Shown here piece after piece: positions 1 to 8,373 of a DNA stretch of 64,000 nt (the stretch's first letter is position 1; the number at the start of each line of letters is the position of its first letter). The position numbers and the translations under genes were made by a program. Source of the DNA: Thiohalophilus thiocyanatoxydans (GTDB lineage Bacteria > Pseudomonadota > Gammaproteobacteria > UBA6429 > Thiohalophilaceae); NCBI RefSeq assembly GCF_004366735.1, contig NZ_SOQX01000001.1, forward strand, positions 496,001 to 560,000, written 5' to 3'. The notes below the pieces were generated by a model that worked only from the letters and a program-made list of their open reading frames with translations, ran no database searches and had not been told where the DNA came from.

Positions 1-372
1 CGGGCCCATGTCTCCATTGCCATGGCCAGCGGGGTTGAGCTGGCACGCAACAGTGCCGATATGATCCTCCAGTCCAACCGGCTGAGCCATTTGCCGGCTG
101 CCGTGGATCAGGCGCGATCGACCCTGCGTATTATTCACCAGAATATCGGCTGGGCACTGGGGTATAATCTGGTAGCGTTGCCAGTCGCGGCCGCCGGTCT
201 GCTTACCCCGTGGCTGGCCGCGCTGGGCATGTCCCTCAGCTCGCTGCTGGTGGTACTCAACGCCCTGCGCCTGTTGCGGCGGGAGGACGAGGCGTCGCCC
301 GCGCCGGCGGCCCGCCGCACCGGGGTTCAGCCGCCGGACAAGATGGCGGATAATAAGGCCAAAACCGGCTGA
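1..372 (+). CDS. ccoI: Copper-transporting P1B-type ATPase CcoI, C-terminal part
   Basis: The gene enters from the left edge; only the last 123 residues are present, so the metal-binding domain, CPC helix and phosphorylation site lie outside. The fragment starts in the end of the P domain (VSIAMASGVELARNSAD) and continues through the final two membrane helices, about residues 45-90, to a charged tail. In this family the pump exports copper to the periplasm for assembly of cbb3-type cytochrome oxidase. The assignment to CcoI rather than general CopA rests on ccoS following 33 bases downstream, the usual ccoGHIS order. Confidence 0.88.
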   Translation, partial: RAHVSIAMASGVELARNSADMILQSNRLSHLPAAVDQARSTLRIIHQNIGWALGYNLVALPVAAAGLLTPWLAALGMSLSSLLVVLNALRLLRREDEASPAPAARRTGVQPPDKMADNKAKTG

Positions 373-405
373 GCCGGCCCGGCGCCGGACAGAGGAGTCC
401 TCAGC

Positions 406-621
406 ATGGAAATTCTTTATCTGCTCATCCCCATCGCCGTGGTGGTCATGGCCGTGGCCATTGGCGCGCTGGTGTGGGCGGTGCGCAGCGGGCAGTTTGA
501 TGATCTGGAGGGACCGGCCCACCGGATATTGATGGATGATGACGATCCCCGCATTCCCCGCCGACGGGAGGAGGCCGAATCCTCCCGGAAGCCGGAACAG
601 GATAAGGACAAGCCGACTTGA
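406..621 (+). CDS. ccoS: cbb3-type cytochrome oxidase assembly protein CcoS
   Basis: A 71-residue protein with one membrane helix at about residues 4-27 followed by the family signature AVRSGQFDDLEGPA and an acidic, charged tail. CcoS is a small membrane protein needed for putting cofactors into cbb3 oxidase in Rhodobacter-type systems. The start has a strong AGAGGAG ribosome site about 7 bases upstream. It follows the ATPase gene on the same strand with a short gap, so the two are probably co-transcribed. Confidence 0.95.
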   Translation: MEILYLLIPIAVVVMAVAIGALVWAVRSGQFDDLEGPAHRILMDDDDPRIPRRREEAESSRKPEQDKDKPT

Positions 622-682
622 TGCGCGGCCCCGGCTTTATTAGAATTTACTTATTAACGATGATGCCTTTTTGGAGAACCCG

Positions 683-784
683 ATGAAAGAGATGTTCACT
701 TTCCAGAATTTGCCCATGGTAATCGTGGTTGTGCTGATTGCCATTTCCTGGTTCAGCTTACTGACAGTCCTGATTGCCGGCTGA
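683..784 (+). CDS. Small single-span membrane protein
   Basis: A 33-codon reading frame: MKEMFTFQNLPM, then a hydrophobic stretch (VIVVVLIAISWFSLLTVLIAG) that runs to the stop, so the protein is essentially one membrane helix. TGGAGA lies 8 bases before the ATG, a good ribosome site. It sits 61 bases after ccoS on the same strand, so it may belong to the cbb3 oxidase maturation operon; small single-span subunits of cbb3 oxidases (CcoQ, CcoM) are known. No sequence signature ties it to one of them, so the role is inference. Confidence 0.55.
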   Translation: MKEMFTFQNLPMVIVVVLIAISWFSLLTVLIAG

Positions 785-999
785 ATCCCGCCCCGGCCCC
801 TTTACCGGGGAGGCGGTTCCGCCTCGTCTGGTAAGGGTGCGTTCCACCTACCTTACCGTTCTTTTCCTGCGCGTGGTTCCTGCGCAGCAGCCCCCGCTGT
901 GGGCGAGTGCAATAACAAGGTTGTCGAAAATCCGCCCAAAGAGGTCTACGTTGTTGGCAGGGGACGCTGAACACGTGTTGGCAATCGCGGAGGTGTTTT

Positions 1000-1200
1000 A
1001 TGGCCGACAAGAAAGCGCAATCCCGTTCGTCCATCAGCATGCATGAAGGAATCGCGGTCTGGTGTGATTGCTGTTCCTGCGAGATCGAACCCTACTGGCA
1101 GGCGGTGGCAGACGAGCTGGGTATCGATCTGGGCAGTGACTATGAATCTAACAACGTGCCTGATAAGCCGGAGTCAATTCCCGGAGACTCTGGAAGTTAA
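1000..1200 (+). CDS. Small cysteine-rich hypothetical protein
   Basis: A 66-residue protein of unrecognised family. A clear GGAGGTG ribosome site lies about 5 bases before the ATG, which is the main reason to believe it. The middle carries a cysteine cluster, WCDCCSCEIEPYW, suggestive of metal or thiol chemistry; the C-terminal third is acidic and looks disordered. Its TAA stop is the first three bases of a 37-base repeat, so the annotated end may have been set by repeat insertion. The coding status is moderately supported. Confidence 0.5.
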   Translation: MADKKAQSRSSISMHEGIAVWCDCCSCEIEPYWQAVADELGIDLGSDYESNNVPDKPESIPGDSGS

Positions 1201-1459
1201 CGCGGAGGACGCGGAGTCGCAGAGGCGCGGAGAAATGAATTGTTATGTCGGTGTAGTCATTCTATTCGTGCGAGTTGACGCTGCGTAGTACGCAACCCGT
1301 ACTCATTCCGCAGGGCTGATAATTAACGCGGAGGACGCAGAGAAGATATTTTGTGGCCTCAGGCATAAGGCGGTGAGTTATTATTTTGTGCCATAACTCT
1401 TTTTCGCATTGGCAGCATTTTATTCTCCGCGCCTCTGCGACTCCGCGTCCTCCGCGTTA
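1198..1459. repeat. Perfect 37-base inverted repeat pair with an extra partial copy
   Basis: Bases 1198-1234 and 1423-1459 are exact reverse complements. The core is a degenerate tandem of GCGGAGGAC, GCGGAGTCGC and AGAGGCGCGG-like units. A shorter direct copy lies at 1323-1345. The pair encloses 188 bases in which I see no convincing gene. The same GCAGAGAC/GCGGAG-type words occur in degenerate form near 9.8, 51.3 and 57.7 kb. The left arm supplies the stop codon of the preceding small gene. The stretch 1201-1560 otherwise holds only this repeat and the rpoH terminator. Confidence 0.9.
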
Positions 1460-1512
1460 TTCCCAGAGCGTATGCCAGAGCGTATGAGAGAAACCTACCG
1501 GGTACTGAAACA

Positions 1513-1540
1513 AAAAAGGCCTCACAGTGGAGGCCTTTTT
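1513..1540 (-). terminator. Rho-independent terminator of rpoH
   Basis: An 11-base stem (AAAAAGGCCTC paired with GAGGCCTTTTT) with a short loop begins about 20 bases beyond the rpoH stop on the minus strand and ends in a run of T in that direction. The A/T tracts on both sides would let it work in both directions. Confidence 0.88.
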
Positions 1541-1560
1541 ATTGATGCATGTAGTCCAGT

Positions 1561-2412
1561 TTAAGCGGCCAATGCACCGCGCAGTTTCTTCATGGCGTTG
1601 GATTCGAGCTGGCGAACCCGTTCGGCCGAGATGTCGTAGGTATCGGCCAGATCATGCAGCGTGGATTTTTTGTCGCTCAACCAGCGCCGGGTGATGATGT
1701 CGCGACTGCGATCGTCCAGATTCTGCAGGGCGCCCAGCAACTGCTGTTTGTTATGCGCTTCCCACTGCTGATCTTCCACCTCCTGCGAAGGCTCGTGGCT
1801 CATATCTTCGAGGAAGCCCACCGGTGACAGATTGGGGCGATCATCATCGTCATCGTCGGGCTGATCAAAGCCGACATCCTGCCCGCTCATGCGCGATTCC
1901 ATCTCGCGCACGTCCTTGGTGGTGACACCCAGATCCTCGGCGACCGATTCGACTTCGTCCTGGTTGAACCAGCCCAGACGCTGTTTGGCGCTGCGCAGGT
2001 TGAAGAACAGTTTACGCTGCGCCTTGGTGGTGGCCACCTTGACGATGCGCCAGTTGCGCAGGATGTATTCGTGGATCTCGGCGCGGATCCAGTAGACCGC
2101 GAAGGAGACCAGACGCACCCCCACATTGGGGTCGAAGCGTTTGACCGCCTTCATCAGGCCGATATTGCCCTCCTGGATCAGGTCCGCCTGGGGCAGGCCG
2201 TAGCCGCTGTAGCTGCGGGCAATGTGGACCACGAAGCGCAGATGCGAGAGCACCAGCTGCTGCGCGGCGTCCAGCTCCTGTTGCTCCTGCCAGCGCCGGG
2301 CCAGTGAGGTCTCTTCCTCCGCGGAAAGCATCGGAATACTGCGCGTCGCCTGGATGTAGGACTCCAGGTTGCCGGTTGGCACGGCCAGTTGCAGTTGTAG
2401 ACCCTTACTCAT
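1561..2412 (-). CDS. rpoH: RNA polymerase heat-shock sigma factor RpoH (sigma-32)
   Basis: Directs RNA polymerase to heat-shock promoters. Region 2 carries [20 protein letters not shown] and the -10 contact stretch, followed by the RpoH-box segment [12 protein letters not shown] and [11 protein letters not shown]; region 4 ends in [18 protein letters not shown] start it at the ATG at 2412 (MSKGLQLQ), giving 283 residues, almost the E. coli length, with GAGGA upstream. The frame stays open to a GTG at 2457, but that codon lies inside a CIRCE-like operator and the extra 15 residues match nothing in the family. It is followed by a terminator and preceded by its own promoter. Confidence 0.97.
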   Translation of the reverse strand: MSKGLQLQLAVPTGNLESYIQATRSIPMLSAEEETSLARRWQEQQELDAAQQLVLSHLRFVVHIARSYSGYGLPQADLIQEGNIGLMKAVKRFDPNVGVRLVSFAVYWIRAEIHEYILRNWRIVKVATTKAQRKLFFNLRSAKQRLGWFNQDEVESVAEDLGVTTKDVREMESRMSGQDVGFDQPDDDDDDRPNLSPVGFLEDMSHEPSQEVEDQQWEAHNKQQLLGALQNLDDRSRDIITRRWLSDKKSTLHDLADTYDISAERVRQLESNAMKKLRGALAA

Positions 2413-2447
2413 AGTCTGTGTATCCTCGTTCATCATATTCTCAATAC

Positions 2448-2472
2448 TAGCACTCACAACTTTAGAGTGCCA
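2448..2472. promoter_or_regulatory. CIRCE-like HrcA operator upstream of rpoH
   Basis: TAGCACTC at 2448-2455 and GAGTGCCA at 2465-2472 are separated by exactly nine bases, matching the CIRCE consensus TTAGCACTC-N9-GAGTGCTAA at 15 of the 16 listed bases. It lies between the predicted -10 box and the ATG at 2412, the usual position for HrcA repression. CIRCE normally controls groESL and dnaKJ; here it implies HrcA control of the sigma factor itself. No hrcA is in the window. Confidence 0.82.
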
Positions 2473-2495
2473 GATCGACCATTAGTTCCCTCTAA

Positions 2496-2524
2496 TATAT
2501 AGCCGGAAAGCGTTGCCATTTCAA
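2496..2524 (-). promoter_or_regulatory. Sigma-70 promoter of rpoH
   Basis: Read on the minus strand: TTGAAA (2519-2524), a 17-base spacer, then TATATA (2496-2501). Both boxes are close to consensus. Transcription would start near 2489, just upstream of the CIRCE palindrome, giving a leader of about 75 bases before the ATG at 2412. Confidence 0.72.
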
Positions 2525-2538
2525 GGGGTTGAGACCGC

Positions 2539-3882
2539 TCATTCGTTGGAAAAGTTCCACGGCGACGCCTGCGGCCCCTCGCTGGTGAAGATACTGGCGC
2601 GGTTGCGGCCCTGTGCCTTGGAATAATACAGGGCCTCATCGGCCTTGCTCAGAAACTCGCTCAGGTGACAGTCCGGGTGATCCTCGGTGCTGGCCAGGCC
2701 GATGCTGACCGTGGTGTCGACGCCCGCCGGCTGCAGCTGCTCGATGTGCTGGCGCAGCTGCTCGGCACGGTCGAGCATGGCGTCGGCCGGTTGCTGTTTG
2801 ATCAGCACGCAGAACTCCTCGCCGCCGAAGCGTACCACCATGTTTTCGGGGAACCACTGATTGAGCGTTTGCCCCAGTTCGGCCAGGACGTGATCCCCGG
2901 TAATGTGTCCCAGTGTGTCATTGGTCCGTTTGAAGTGGTCGATGTCGATCAGCATGGCCCACAGCGGGTGCAGATCGGGGTTCTGGATGTAGCTTTCACC
3001 ATTATCCATCAGATAGCGCTTGCTGCGCACGCCGGTCAGGCTGTCGGTAGCGGCGATCCAGCGCATGGTTTCGGCCTGCTGTTTGAGGGCATCGTACTGA
3101 TGCTTGATCAGCAACAGGGAACGCACCCGGGCGATCAGAACCTCTTCGATCAGCGGTTTGCCGACAAAGTCGTTGCCTCCGGCATGGAAGATCTCGACCT
3201 GTTTCTGTTTGTCGTCAGACCCGGTCAACACCAGCACCGGCAACTCCTGTTGCGACAGATGCAGGCGGGCGCGGATAGCGTGCAGCAGATCCCCCCCGGT
3301 GAGCGAGCCCTCGAGGAAGAAGTCGGTAATGACCATGTCGAAATCGTCTTTTCCGCTCTGATTATCGAGCAGGACAATGGCCTGTTCGGCGTTGTCGGTC
3401 AGGGTGACCTTGAGGCCGTGTTTTTCGAGAATTTTGCGGGTCACCGCCGCGGCGGTGCGGCTGTCTTCCACATACAGGATATGGCCCACCAGCCCGGTGT
3501 TGCGCTGGATGAAGGATTTGATGAAATCGCCGAAGGCCCTGTAGCCGTTGGACTTGTCGAAATAGTCGGTGACACCGGATTCGAAACCCTCCTTGAGCAG
3601 GCGGATATCGGCGTCGCCGGAGACCACGATCACGGGGGTATAATGGTGGCGTTTGGTGTCGCGGATGGCCCGGCTCAGTGCCAGTCCGTCCATGTCCGAC
3701 AGCAGCAGGGCCGTGGTTACCAGATCGAAATCCTGCTCTTTCAGTTGCGTGATGGCGTCAGTTCCCGATTCACAGGTGACGACCTCGACGTTCTCGATTT
3801 CGCTACGCAAAATCCGCGCGAGGATCGCCCGTGATACGGACGAACCGTCGACTACCATGATGCGGGTAAGCGTCTCTGACAT
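2539..3882 (-). CDS. Response regulator with two receiver domains and a GGDEF diguanylate cyclase
   Basis: A PleD-like 447-residue protein that should make cyclic di-GMP. Receiver 1 (about 6-125) looks degenerate: the acidic pair is VVDGSS and the phosphoacceptor position in DLVTTALLLSDMDG is not aspartate. Receiver 2 (about 133-255) is intact: YVEDS, VITDFF and GKPL provide the acidic pocket, acceptor aspartate and lysine. The cyclase domain (about 280-435) has RFGGEEF and no RxxD inhibitory site before it, so product feedback at that site is unlikely. It lies between rpoH and ftsX, with 126 bases to rpoH. Confidence 0.92.
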   Translation of the reverse strand: MSETLTRIMVVDGSSVSRAILARILRSEIENVEVVTCESGTDAITQLKEQDFDLVTTALLLSDMDGLALSRAIRDTKRHHYTPVIVVSGDADIRLLKEGFESGVTDYFDKSNGYRAFGDFIKSFIQRNTGLVGHILYVEDSRTAAAVTRKILEKHGLKVTLTDNAEQAIVLLDNQSGKDDFDMVITDFFLEGSLTGGDLLHAIRARLHLSQQELPVLVLTGSDDKQKQVEIFHAGGNDFVGKPLIEEVLIARVRSLLLIKHQYDALKQQAETMRWIAATDSLTGVRSKRYLMDNGESYIQNPDLHPLWAMLIDIDHFKRTNDTLGHITGDHVLAELGQTLNQWFPENMVVRFGGEEFCVLIKQQPADAMLDRAEQLRQHIEQLQPAGVDTTVSIGLASTEDHPDCHLSEFLSKADEALYYSKAQGRNRASIFTSEGPQASPWNFSNE

Positions 3883-3980
3883 GGTTTATTATTCGATATC
3901 ACATGTTACCGGGCCACCGTTTGTATCGACAGCCACGGCACAATCTGTAACGAATTCAGGGTTGTTTTAGTGTGTGGCGC

Positions 3981-4985
3981 TCAGCCGGGTTCGATATCGC
4001 GCAAATGGCGCCCCACGGCAATCCAGGAGCCCACCAGACCGAGCAGAATACCCGATATTAACAGGCCCACGGTGGTTTGGGTATTCAACCCGGTCAGGGT
4101 AAAACTGTTCTGGTAGAGCGCGGCCAGCTTTTGCACCGGTCCGTTGAGGATCCACAGCGAGATGCTGACCAGCAGCCAGGCGATGATCCCGCCGAACAGC
4201 CCGTACCAGAAGCCGGTGTAGAGAAACGGCCGGCGGATGAAGGCATCGGTGCCGCCGATCAGCTTGATGATCACGATCTCGTCCCGGCGGTTCTGGATGG
4301 CCAGGCGAATGGTATTGCCCACCACCAGCAGCACCGCCAGCGCCAGCAGGCTGGCCAGCACATACACTCCCTGACGCAGGATGTCCATGATGGCATAGAG
4401 CCGCTTGACCCACTGCACATCGAGGCGAGCCAGATCCACCCGGGGATCCTCGCGCAACTCGTCCAGCAGCGCTTCAGTCGTCGCCGGATCGTTCCGTTGC
4501 AGGCGCGGTTGCACGACGACGACCGCCGGCAGGGGGTTTTCCTCCAGGGTATCGAGGGCATCGCCAAAGCCCGACAGTCGCTGGAATTCGGCCAGCGCCT
4601 CCTCGGGCGAAAGATAGTGGACCCGGCGAATCCGGGGGTGCTCCTCGAGCTGGCTCACCAGCCGGCGTGCCTGGCTGTCAGCGGTGCCGCGTTGCAAAAA
4701 CAGGGAGATCTGGCTGGCTTCGTCCCAGCCGCCGCTCAGCTGCTGGGCGTTTTTGAGCACCACATGCAACCCGGTGGGCAGGGCCAGGGCGATCCCGATG
4801 ACCGCCGCGGTCATCAGCAGGGAGGTCGGGCGTCGGCTGAGCTGGCCGAGAGTATAGAAAAATACCTGGGCGTGGCGCAGCAAATGCGTCTTGAGCCGGC
4901 CTGCCAGACCGACGCGGCGCGATTCGCTGCGCGCTGGCCGGGGCCGGGACCGGGGTTTGTGCTGGGCGTGACGGGTGCGGCGCAT
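3981..4985 (-). CDS. ftsX: Cell division ABC transporter permease FtsX
   Basis: A 334-residue inner-membrane protein with an arginine-rich cytoplasmic N-terminus, a first membrane helix near residues 57-78 (SLLMTAAVIGIALALPTG), a periplasmic domain of about 130 residues, and three more helices ending in VGRHLRDIEPG. With FtsE it forms the divisome complex that activates EnvC-type amidase regulators for septal peptidoglycan splitting. The ATG lies 4 bases after the ftsE stop, so the two are translated from one message. Confidence 0.97.
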   Translation of the reverse strand: MRRTRHAQHKPRSRPRPARSESRRVGLAGRLKTHLLRHAQVFFYTLGQLSRRPTSLLMTAAVIGIALALPTGLHVVLKNAQQLSGGWDEASQISLFLQRGTADSQARRLVSQLEEHPRIRRVHYLSPEEALAEFQRLSGFGDALDTLEENPLPAVVVVQPRLQRNDPATTEALLDELREDPRVDLARLDVQWVKRLYAIMDILRQGVYVLASLLALAVLLVVGNTIRLAIQNRRDEIVIIKLIGGTDAFIRRPFLYTGFWYGLFGGIIAWLLVSISLWILNGPVQKLAALYQNSFTLTGLNTQTTVGLLISGILLGLVGSWIAVGRHLRDIEPG

Positions 4986-4989
4986 GGGA

Positions 4990-5661
4990 TTACTCGGCCG
5001 GATCGCTGTCGGTGCTCAGCCGACCCTGTTCCAGGGTGAGGCGGCGATAGGGGAGGCTCGAAATCAGGGCCAGATCGTGACTGGCCACCAGTACGGTGAC
5101 CCCCACCTGACTGAAATCTTCGAAAATGCGCATGATCTCGGTGGAGAGCGTCGGATCCAGATTCCCGGTCGGCTCGTCGGCCAGCAGCAGCGGCGGCTTG
5201 TTGACCACCGCGCGGGCGATGCCGACCCGCTGCTGTTCCCCGCCGGAGAGGGTGATCGGATAGGCCTTCTCCTTGCCCAGCAGACCCACCTTGTCCAGCG
5301 CGGCACGGACCCGACGGTCGACCTCGCCCCGGGGTTGACCGGCGATGATCAGCGGCAGGGCCACATTGTCGAACACGGTGCGATCGAACAGCAGCTGATG
5401 GTCCTGAAAGATAATGCCGATATTGCGCCGGAAATAGGGGATGCGGCGACGGCTGATGCGCGCCAGGTTCTGGTTGTTGATGAATACCTGGCCACGGCTG
5501 GGCCGTTCCAGCAGGGCGATAAGCTTGAGCAGGGTGCTCTTGCCGGCCCCCGAATGACCGGTTAAAAAGGCCATCTGCCCCGCCGGTATGTAAAAATTGA
5601 CATTGCTCAGCGCCTCGTAGCCGCCGGGGTAGCGTTTGCTGGTCGCGGTAAAGCGAATCAT
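4990..5661 (-). CDS. ftsE: Cell division ATP-binding protein FtsE
   Basis: A 223-residue ABC ATPase with Walker [12 protein letters not shown]-loop FQDHQLL, signature LSGGEQQRV, Walker [13 protein letters not shown] and H-loop ASHD. It powers FtsX at the division site. Length and motifs are standard. The FtsE-specific opening [18 protein letters not shown] is present. It follows ftsY in the familiar ftsYEX order, but here 210 bases containing a GGGACGAG tandem repeat separate the two genes. Confidence 0.97.
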   Translation of the reverse strand: MIRFTATSKRYPGGYEALSNVNFYIPAGQMAFLTGHSGAGKSTLLKLIALLERPSRGQVFINNQNLARISRRRIPYFRRNIGIIFQDHQLLFDRTVFDNVALPLIIAGQPRGEVDRRVRAALDKVGLLGKEKAYPITLSGGEQQRVGIARAVVNKPPLLLADEPTGNLDPTLSTEIMRIFEDFSQVGVTVLVASHDLALISSLPYRRLTLEQGRLSTDSDPAE

Positions 5662-5672
5662 CAGTAATAACA

Positions 5673-5702
5673 GGGACGAGGGACGAGGGACGAGGGACGA
5701 GG
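5673..5702 (+). repeat. GGGACGA tandem repeat between ftsY and ftsE
   Basis: Four near-perfect copies of the 7-base unit GGGACGA in a row. The same unit, with GTGACGAG and GTAACGAG variants, recurs at 23454-23480, 24250-24328, 43165-43189, 43365-43402 and 46949-46977, always between genes. Confidence 0.88.
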
Positions 5703-5871
5703 AAAGCCCGCAAGCTTTCCGGTCAAAGCCGAATTCAGTGGTTTCGGTGTTATCGGTGATTGATTTGGATTCACCCCGGGTTCCCCTTTACATGCAAGTA
5801 CGGTGCGTAACGCTTTGGCTTGCCTTGTTTGTCTGACGCGGTCACGAATTGACCGACTTGCCGCTTTTTTA

Positions 5872-6867
5872 TTATTGCTCCGGCGCCTCGCCGGCGTCGC
5901 TGCCCAGCAGGGCCTGGACGAATTCGCCGGCGTGGAACGGGCGCAGGTCCTCGATACTCTCGCCGACGCCGACGAAGCGGATCGGCACGCCCAGTTTCTG
6001 GGCGATGGCAAAGATTACCCCGCCTTTGGCGGTGCCGTCGAGCTTGGTCAGGGTGATGCCGGTGAGTCCGACGGCGTCATGGAACTGCTCGGCCTGGACC
6101 AGGGCGTTCTGGCCGGTGCCGGCGTCCACCACCAGCATCACCTCGTGGGGCGCGGCCGGATCCAGCTTGGTCATCACCCGTTTGACCTTTTTCAGCTCGT
6201 CCATCAGGTTGGACTGGGTATGCAGGCGCCCGGCGGTGTCGGCAATCAGCACGTCGATGCCCCGCGAGCGGGCCGCGGCCATGGCGTCATAAATGACCGA
6301 GGCGCTGTCGGCGCCGTGTTGCTGGGCGATGACGGGGATCGCGTTGCGTTCCCCCCAGGTCTGCAGTTGTTCGATGGCGGCGGCACGGAAGGTATCGCCG
6401 GCGGCCAGCATCACCGAATGGCCCTGTTGCTGTAGCTGGCGGGCCAGTTTGCCGATGGTGGTGGTCTTGCCGGCGCCGTTGATACCCACCATCAGGATCA
6501 CAAACGGCCGGCAGGTGGTGTCGATGGTCAGCGGCGCCTCGCAGGGGGCCAGGATCTGTTGCATATTCTGCTGCAGGGCCTCCAGCAGGGCGTCGCTGTC
6601 CTGCAGTTCCTTGCGCGAGACCCGGGCGGTCAGTTCATCGATGATCCGCCGGGTTGCCTCCACGCCGACATCGGCGCTCAACAGCAGGGTCTCGATCTCT
6701 TCGAGCAGATCATCGTCGATCCGCTTTTTGCCCAGGGTCAGCTGGGCCAGCCCGTCGCCCAGGCCGGCGCGGGTGCGCGAGAGGCCCTGTTTCAGCCGGG
6801 CAAACAGGCCCGGCGAGGCCGCTGCCTCATCCGGCGTTTTTGTCTTGGATTTGCGGAAACCAAACAT
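5872..6867 (-). CDS. ftsY: Signal recognition particle receptor FtsY
   Basis: A 331-residue SRP GTPase that docks ribosome-SRP complexes at the membrane. The N-terminal A domain is short. The four-helix N domain (about 30-110) is followed by the G domain with GINGAGKTTTIGKL, DTFRAAA, DTAGRLHT, TKLDGTAKGG and the closing GVGESIEDLRPF. It heads the ftsY-ftsE-ftsX run and is divergent from the M16 peptidase pair, so both need promoters in the 133 bases between them. Confidence 0.98.
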   Translation of the reverse strand: MFGFRKSKTKTPDEAAASPGLFARLKQGLSRTRAGLGDGLAQLTLGKKRIDDDLLEEIETLLLSADVGVEATRRIIDELTARVSRKELQDSDALLEALQQNMQQILAPCEAPLTIDTTCRPFVILMVGINGAGKTTTIGKLARQLQQQGHSVMLAAGDTFRAAAIEQLQTWGERNAIPVIAQQHGADSASVIYDAMAAARSRGIDVLIADTAGRLHTQSNLMDELKKVKRVMTKLDPAAPHEVMLVVDAGTGQNALVQAEQFHDAVGLTGITLTKLDGTAKGGVIFAIAQKLGVPIRFVGVGESIEDLRPFHAGEFVQALLGSDAGEAPEQ

Positions 6868-7000
6868 TGAATATAGGGTCGTAGTAGTTGTAAAACGAAA
6901 TGCGGTGGAATCGGTTGTTCCTGTGTTCCAGGCGCACTATCCTACCATCGCTCGCTCTTTTGAGTAAGTTAATAACACGTCATACAGGCCAAATAAATTA

Positions 7001-8362
7001 ATGCGACGTTTACTGATTCTGTTCATGCTGGGTGCGCTGGTTGCACCGGCGTTCGCCCAGGTTCACGAGTATGAGCTGGATAACGGGATGACATTACTGG
7101 TCCGCGAGGACCATCGCGCACCGGTAGTGGTTTCGCAAATCTGGTACAAGGTCGGCGCCAGTTACGAACACAACGGCATTACCGGCATTTCCCATCTGCT
7201 GGAACACATGATGTTCAAGGGGACCGAAAAACACGGTCCCGGCGAGTTTTCCCGGATTATTGCCGAACACGGCGGACGCGAAAACGCCTTTACCAGCAAG
7301 GATTTCACCGCCTATTTCCAGCAACTGGAAAAAAGCCGCCTGCCGATCAGCTTCGAACTGGAGGCCGATCGGATGCGCAACCTGACCCTGCCCGAAGAGG
7401 AATTCAGCAAAGAGCGCGAGGTGGTGATCGAGGAGCGCAAGTTGCGCACCGAAGATAACCCTCGCGCCGTGACCTATGAGCAGTTCAACGCGGCGGCCTT
7501 TATGATCAGCCCCTACCGCCATCCGACCATCGGCTGGATGAACGATCTCGAAAACCTCGCCGTGAAGGACCTGCGGCAGTGGTATCGCCACTGGTATGCC
7601 CCGAACAACGCCACGCTGGTGGTAGTGGGCGACGTCGAACCGGATCAGGTGTATGCGCTGGCGAAACAGCACTTTGGCAAGATTCCGGCGGTCGAGCCGC
7701 CGGTAATCAAGCCGCGGCTTGAACCACCGCAAACCGGTGAGCGCCGGATTACGGTGCGGGAGCCGGCGGAACTGCCCTATTTGATACTGGGCTATCACGT
7801 GCCGGTGCTCAAGACGGCCGAGACAGAGTGGGAGCCCTACGCCCTGGAAGTGATGGCCGGGGTGTTAAGCGGTGGGCGCAGTGCCCGGCTGCCCGCGAAG
7901 CTGGTGCGTGGCAAACAGATCGCCGCCGGTGCCAATGCCGGTTACAGCCTCTATGCCCGGCAAAGTGAACAGTTCACGCTCAGCGCGACGCCGGCGCGAG
8001 ATCATAATCTTGACGATCTGGAGCAGGCCCTGCTGGCGGAGATCGAAACGCTCAGGAACGAGCTGGTCAGCGAACAGGAGCTGGAACGCATCAAGGCCCA
8101 GGTCGTGGCCAATGATGTTTACGAAAGGGACTCTATCTTTTACCAGGCCATGCAGATGGGCATTCTGGAGACGGTCGGGCTCGGCTGGCAGACCATGGAG
8201 GCGTACCGGGAGAAGATCGATGCGGTGACGCCGGAGCAGATCCGTAAGGTGGCGCGCAAGTATCTGCGCGTGAATAACCGCACTGTGGCGACCCTCAAAC
8301 CTCTGCCTCTGAATAGTCAGCTACCCGGGATGGCGCCGTCGACGACGGCCAGTCCGCACTGA
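7001..8362 (+). CDS. M16 family zinc peptidase, catalytic member of a pair
   Basis: A 453-residue periplasmic or secreted metallopeptidase. Signal peptide at about 1-20 ending AFAQ. The inverted zinc motif HLLEH is at residues 65-69, and the third ligand lies in the downstream EREVVIEERK helix. The second half is the usual C-terminal M16 domain. It stands 11 bases before a homologue lacking the zinc motif; in this family such pairs often act as heterodimers of one catalytic and one substrate-binding chain. Processing targets cannot be read from sequence. Confidence 0.94.
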   Translation: MRRLLILFMLGALVAPAFAQVHEYELDNGMTLLVREDHRAPVVVSQIWYKVGASYEHNGITGISHLLEHMMFKGTEKHGPGEFSRIIAEHGGRENAFTSKDFTAYFQQLEKSRLPISFELEADRMRNLTLPEEEFSKEREVVIEERKLRTEDNPRAVTYEQFNAAAFMISPYRHPTIGWMNDLENLAVKDLRQWYRHWYAPNNATLVVVGDVEPDQVYALAKQHFGKIPAVEPPVIKPRLEPPQTGERRITVREPAELPYLILGYHVPVLKTAETEWEPYALEVMAGVLSGGRSARLPAKLVRGKQIAAGANAGYSLYARQSEQFTLSATPARDHNLDDLEQALLAEIETLRNELVSEQELERIKAQVVANDVYERDSIFYQAMQMGILETVGLGWQTMEAYREKIDAVTPEQIRKVARKYLRVNNRTVATLKPLPLNSQLPGMAPSTTASPH

Positions 8363-8373
8363 ACAAACCTAAA

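Noticed and set aside
2413-2457. Longer N-terminus of RpoH from the GTG at 2457
   Set aside because: The GTG falls inside the CIRCE palindrome, and the added residues match no RpoH; the ATG at 2412 gives the usual length.
2665-3834. 389-codon plus-strand frame opposite the diguanylate cyclase
   Set aside because: It mirrors a two-receiver GGDEF protein with intact motifs; no ribosome site or recognisable domain.
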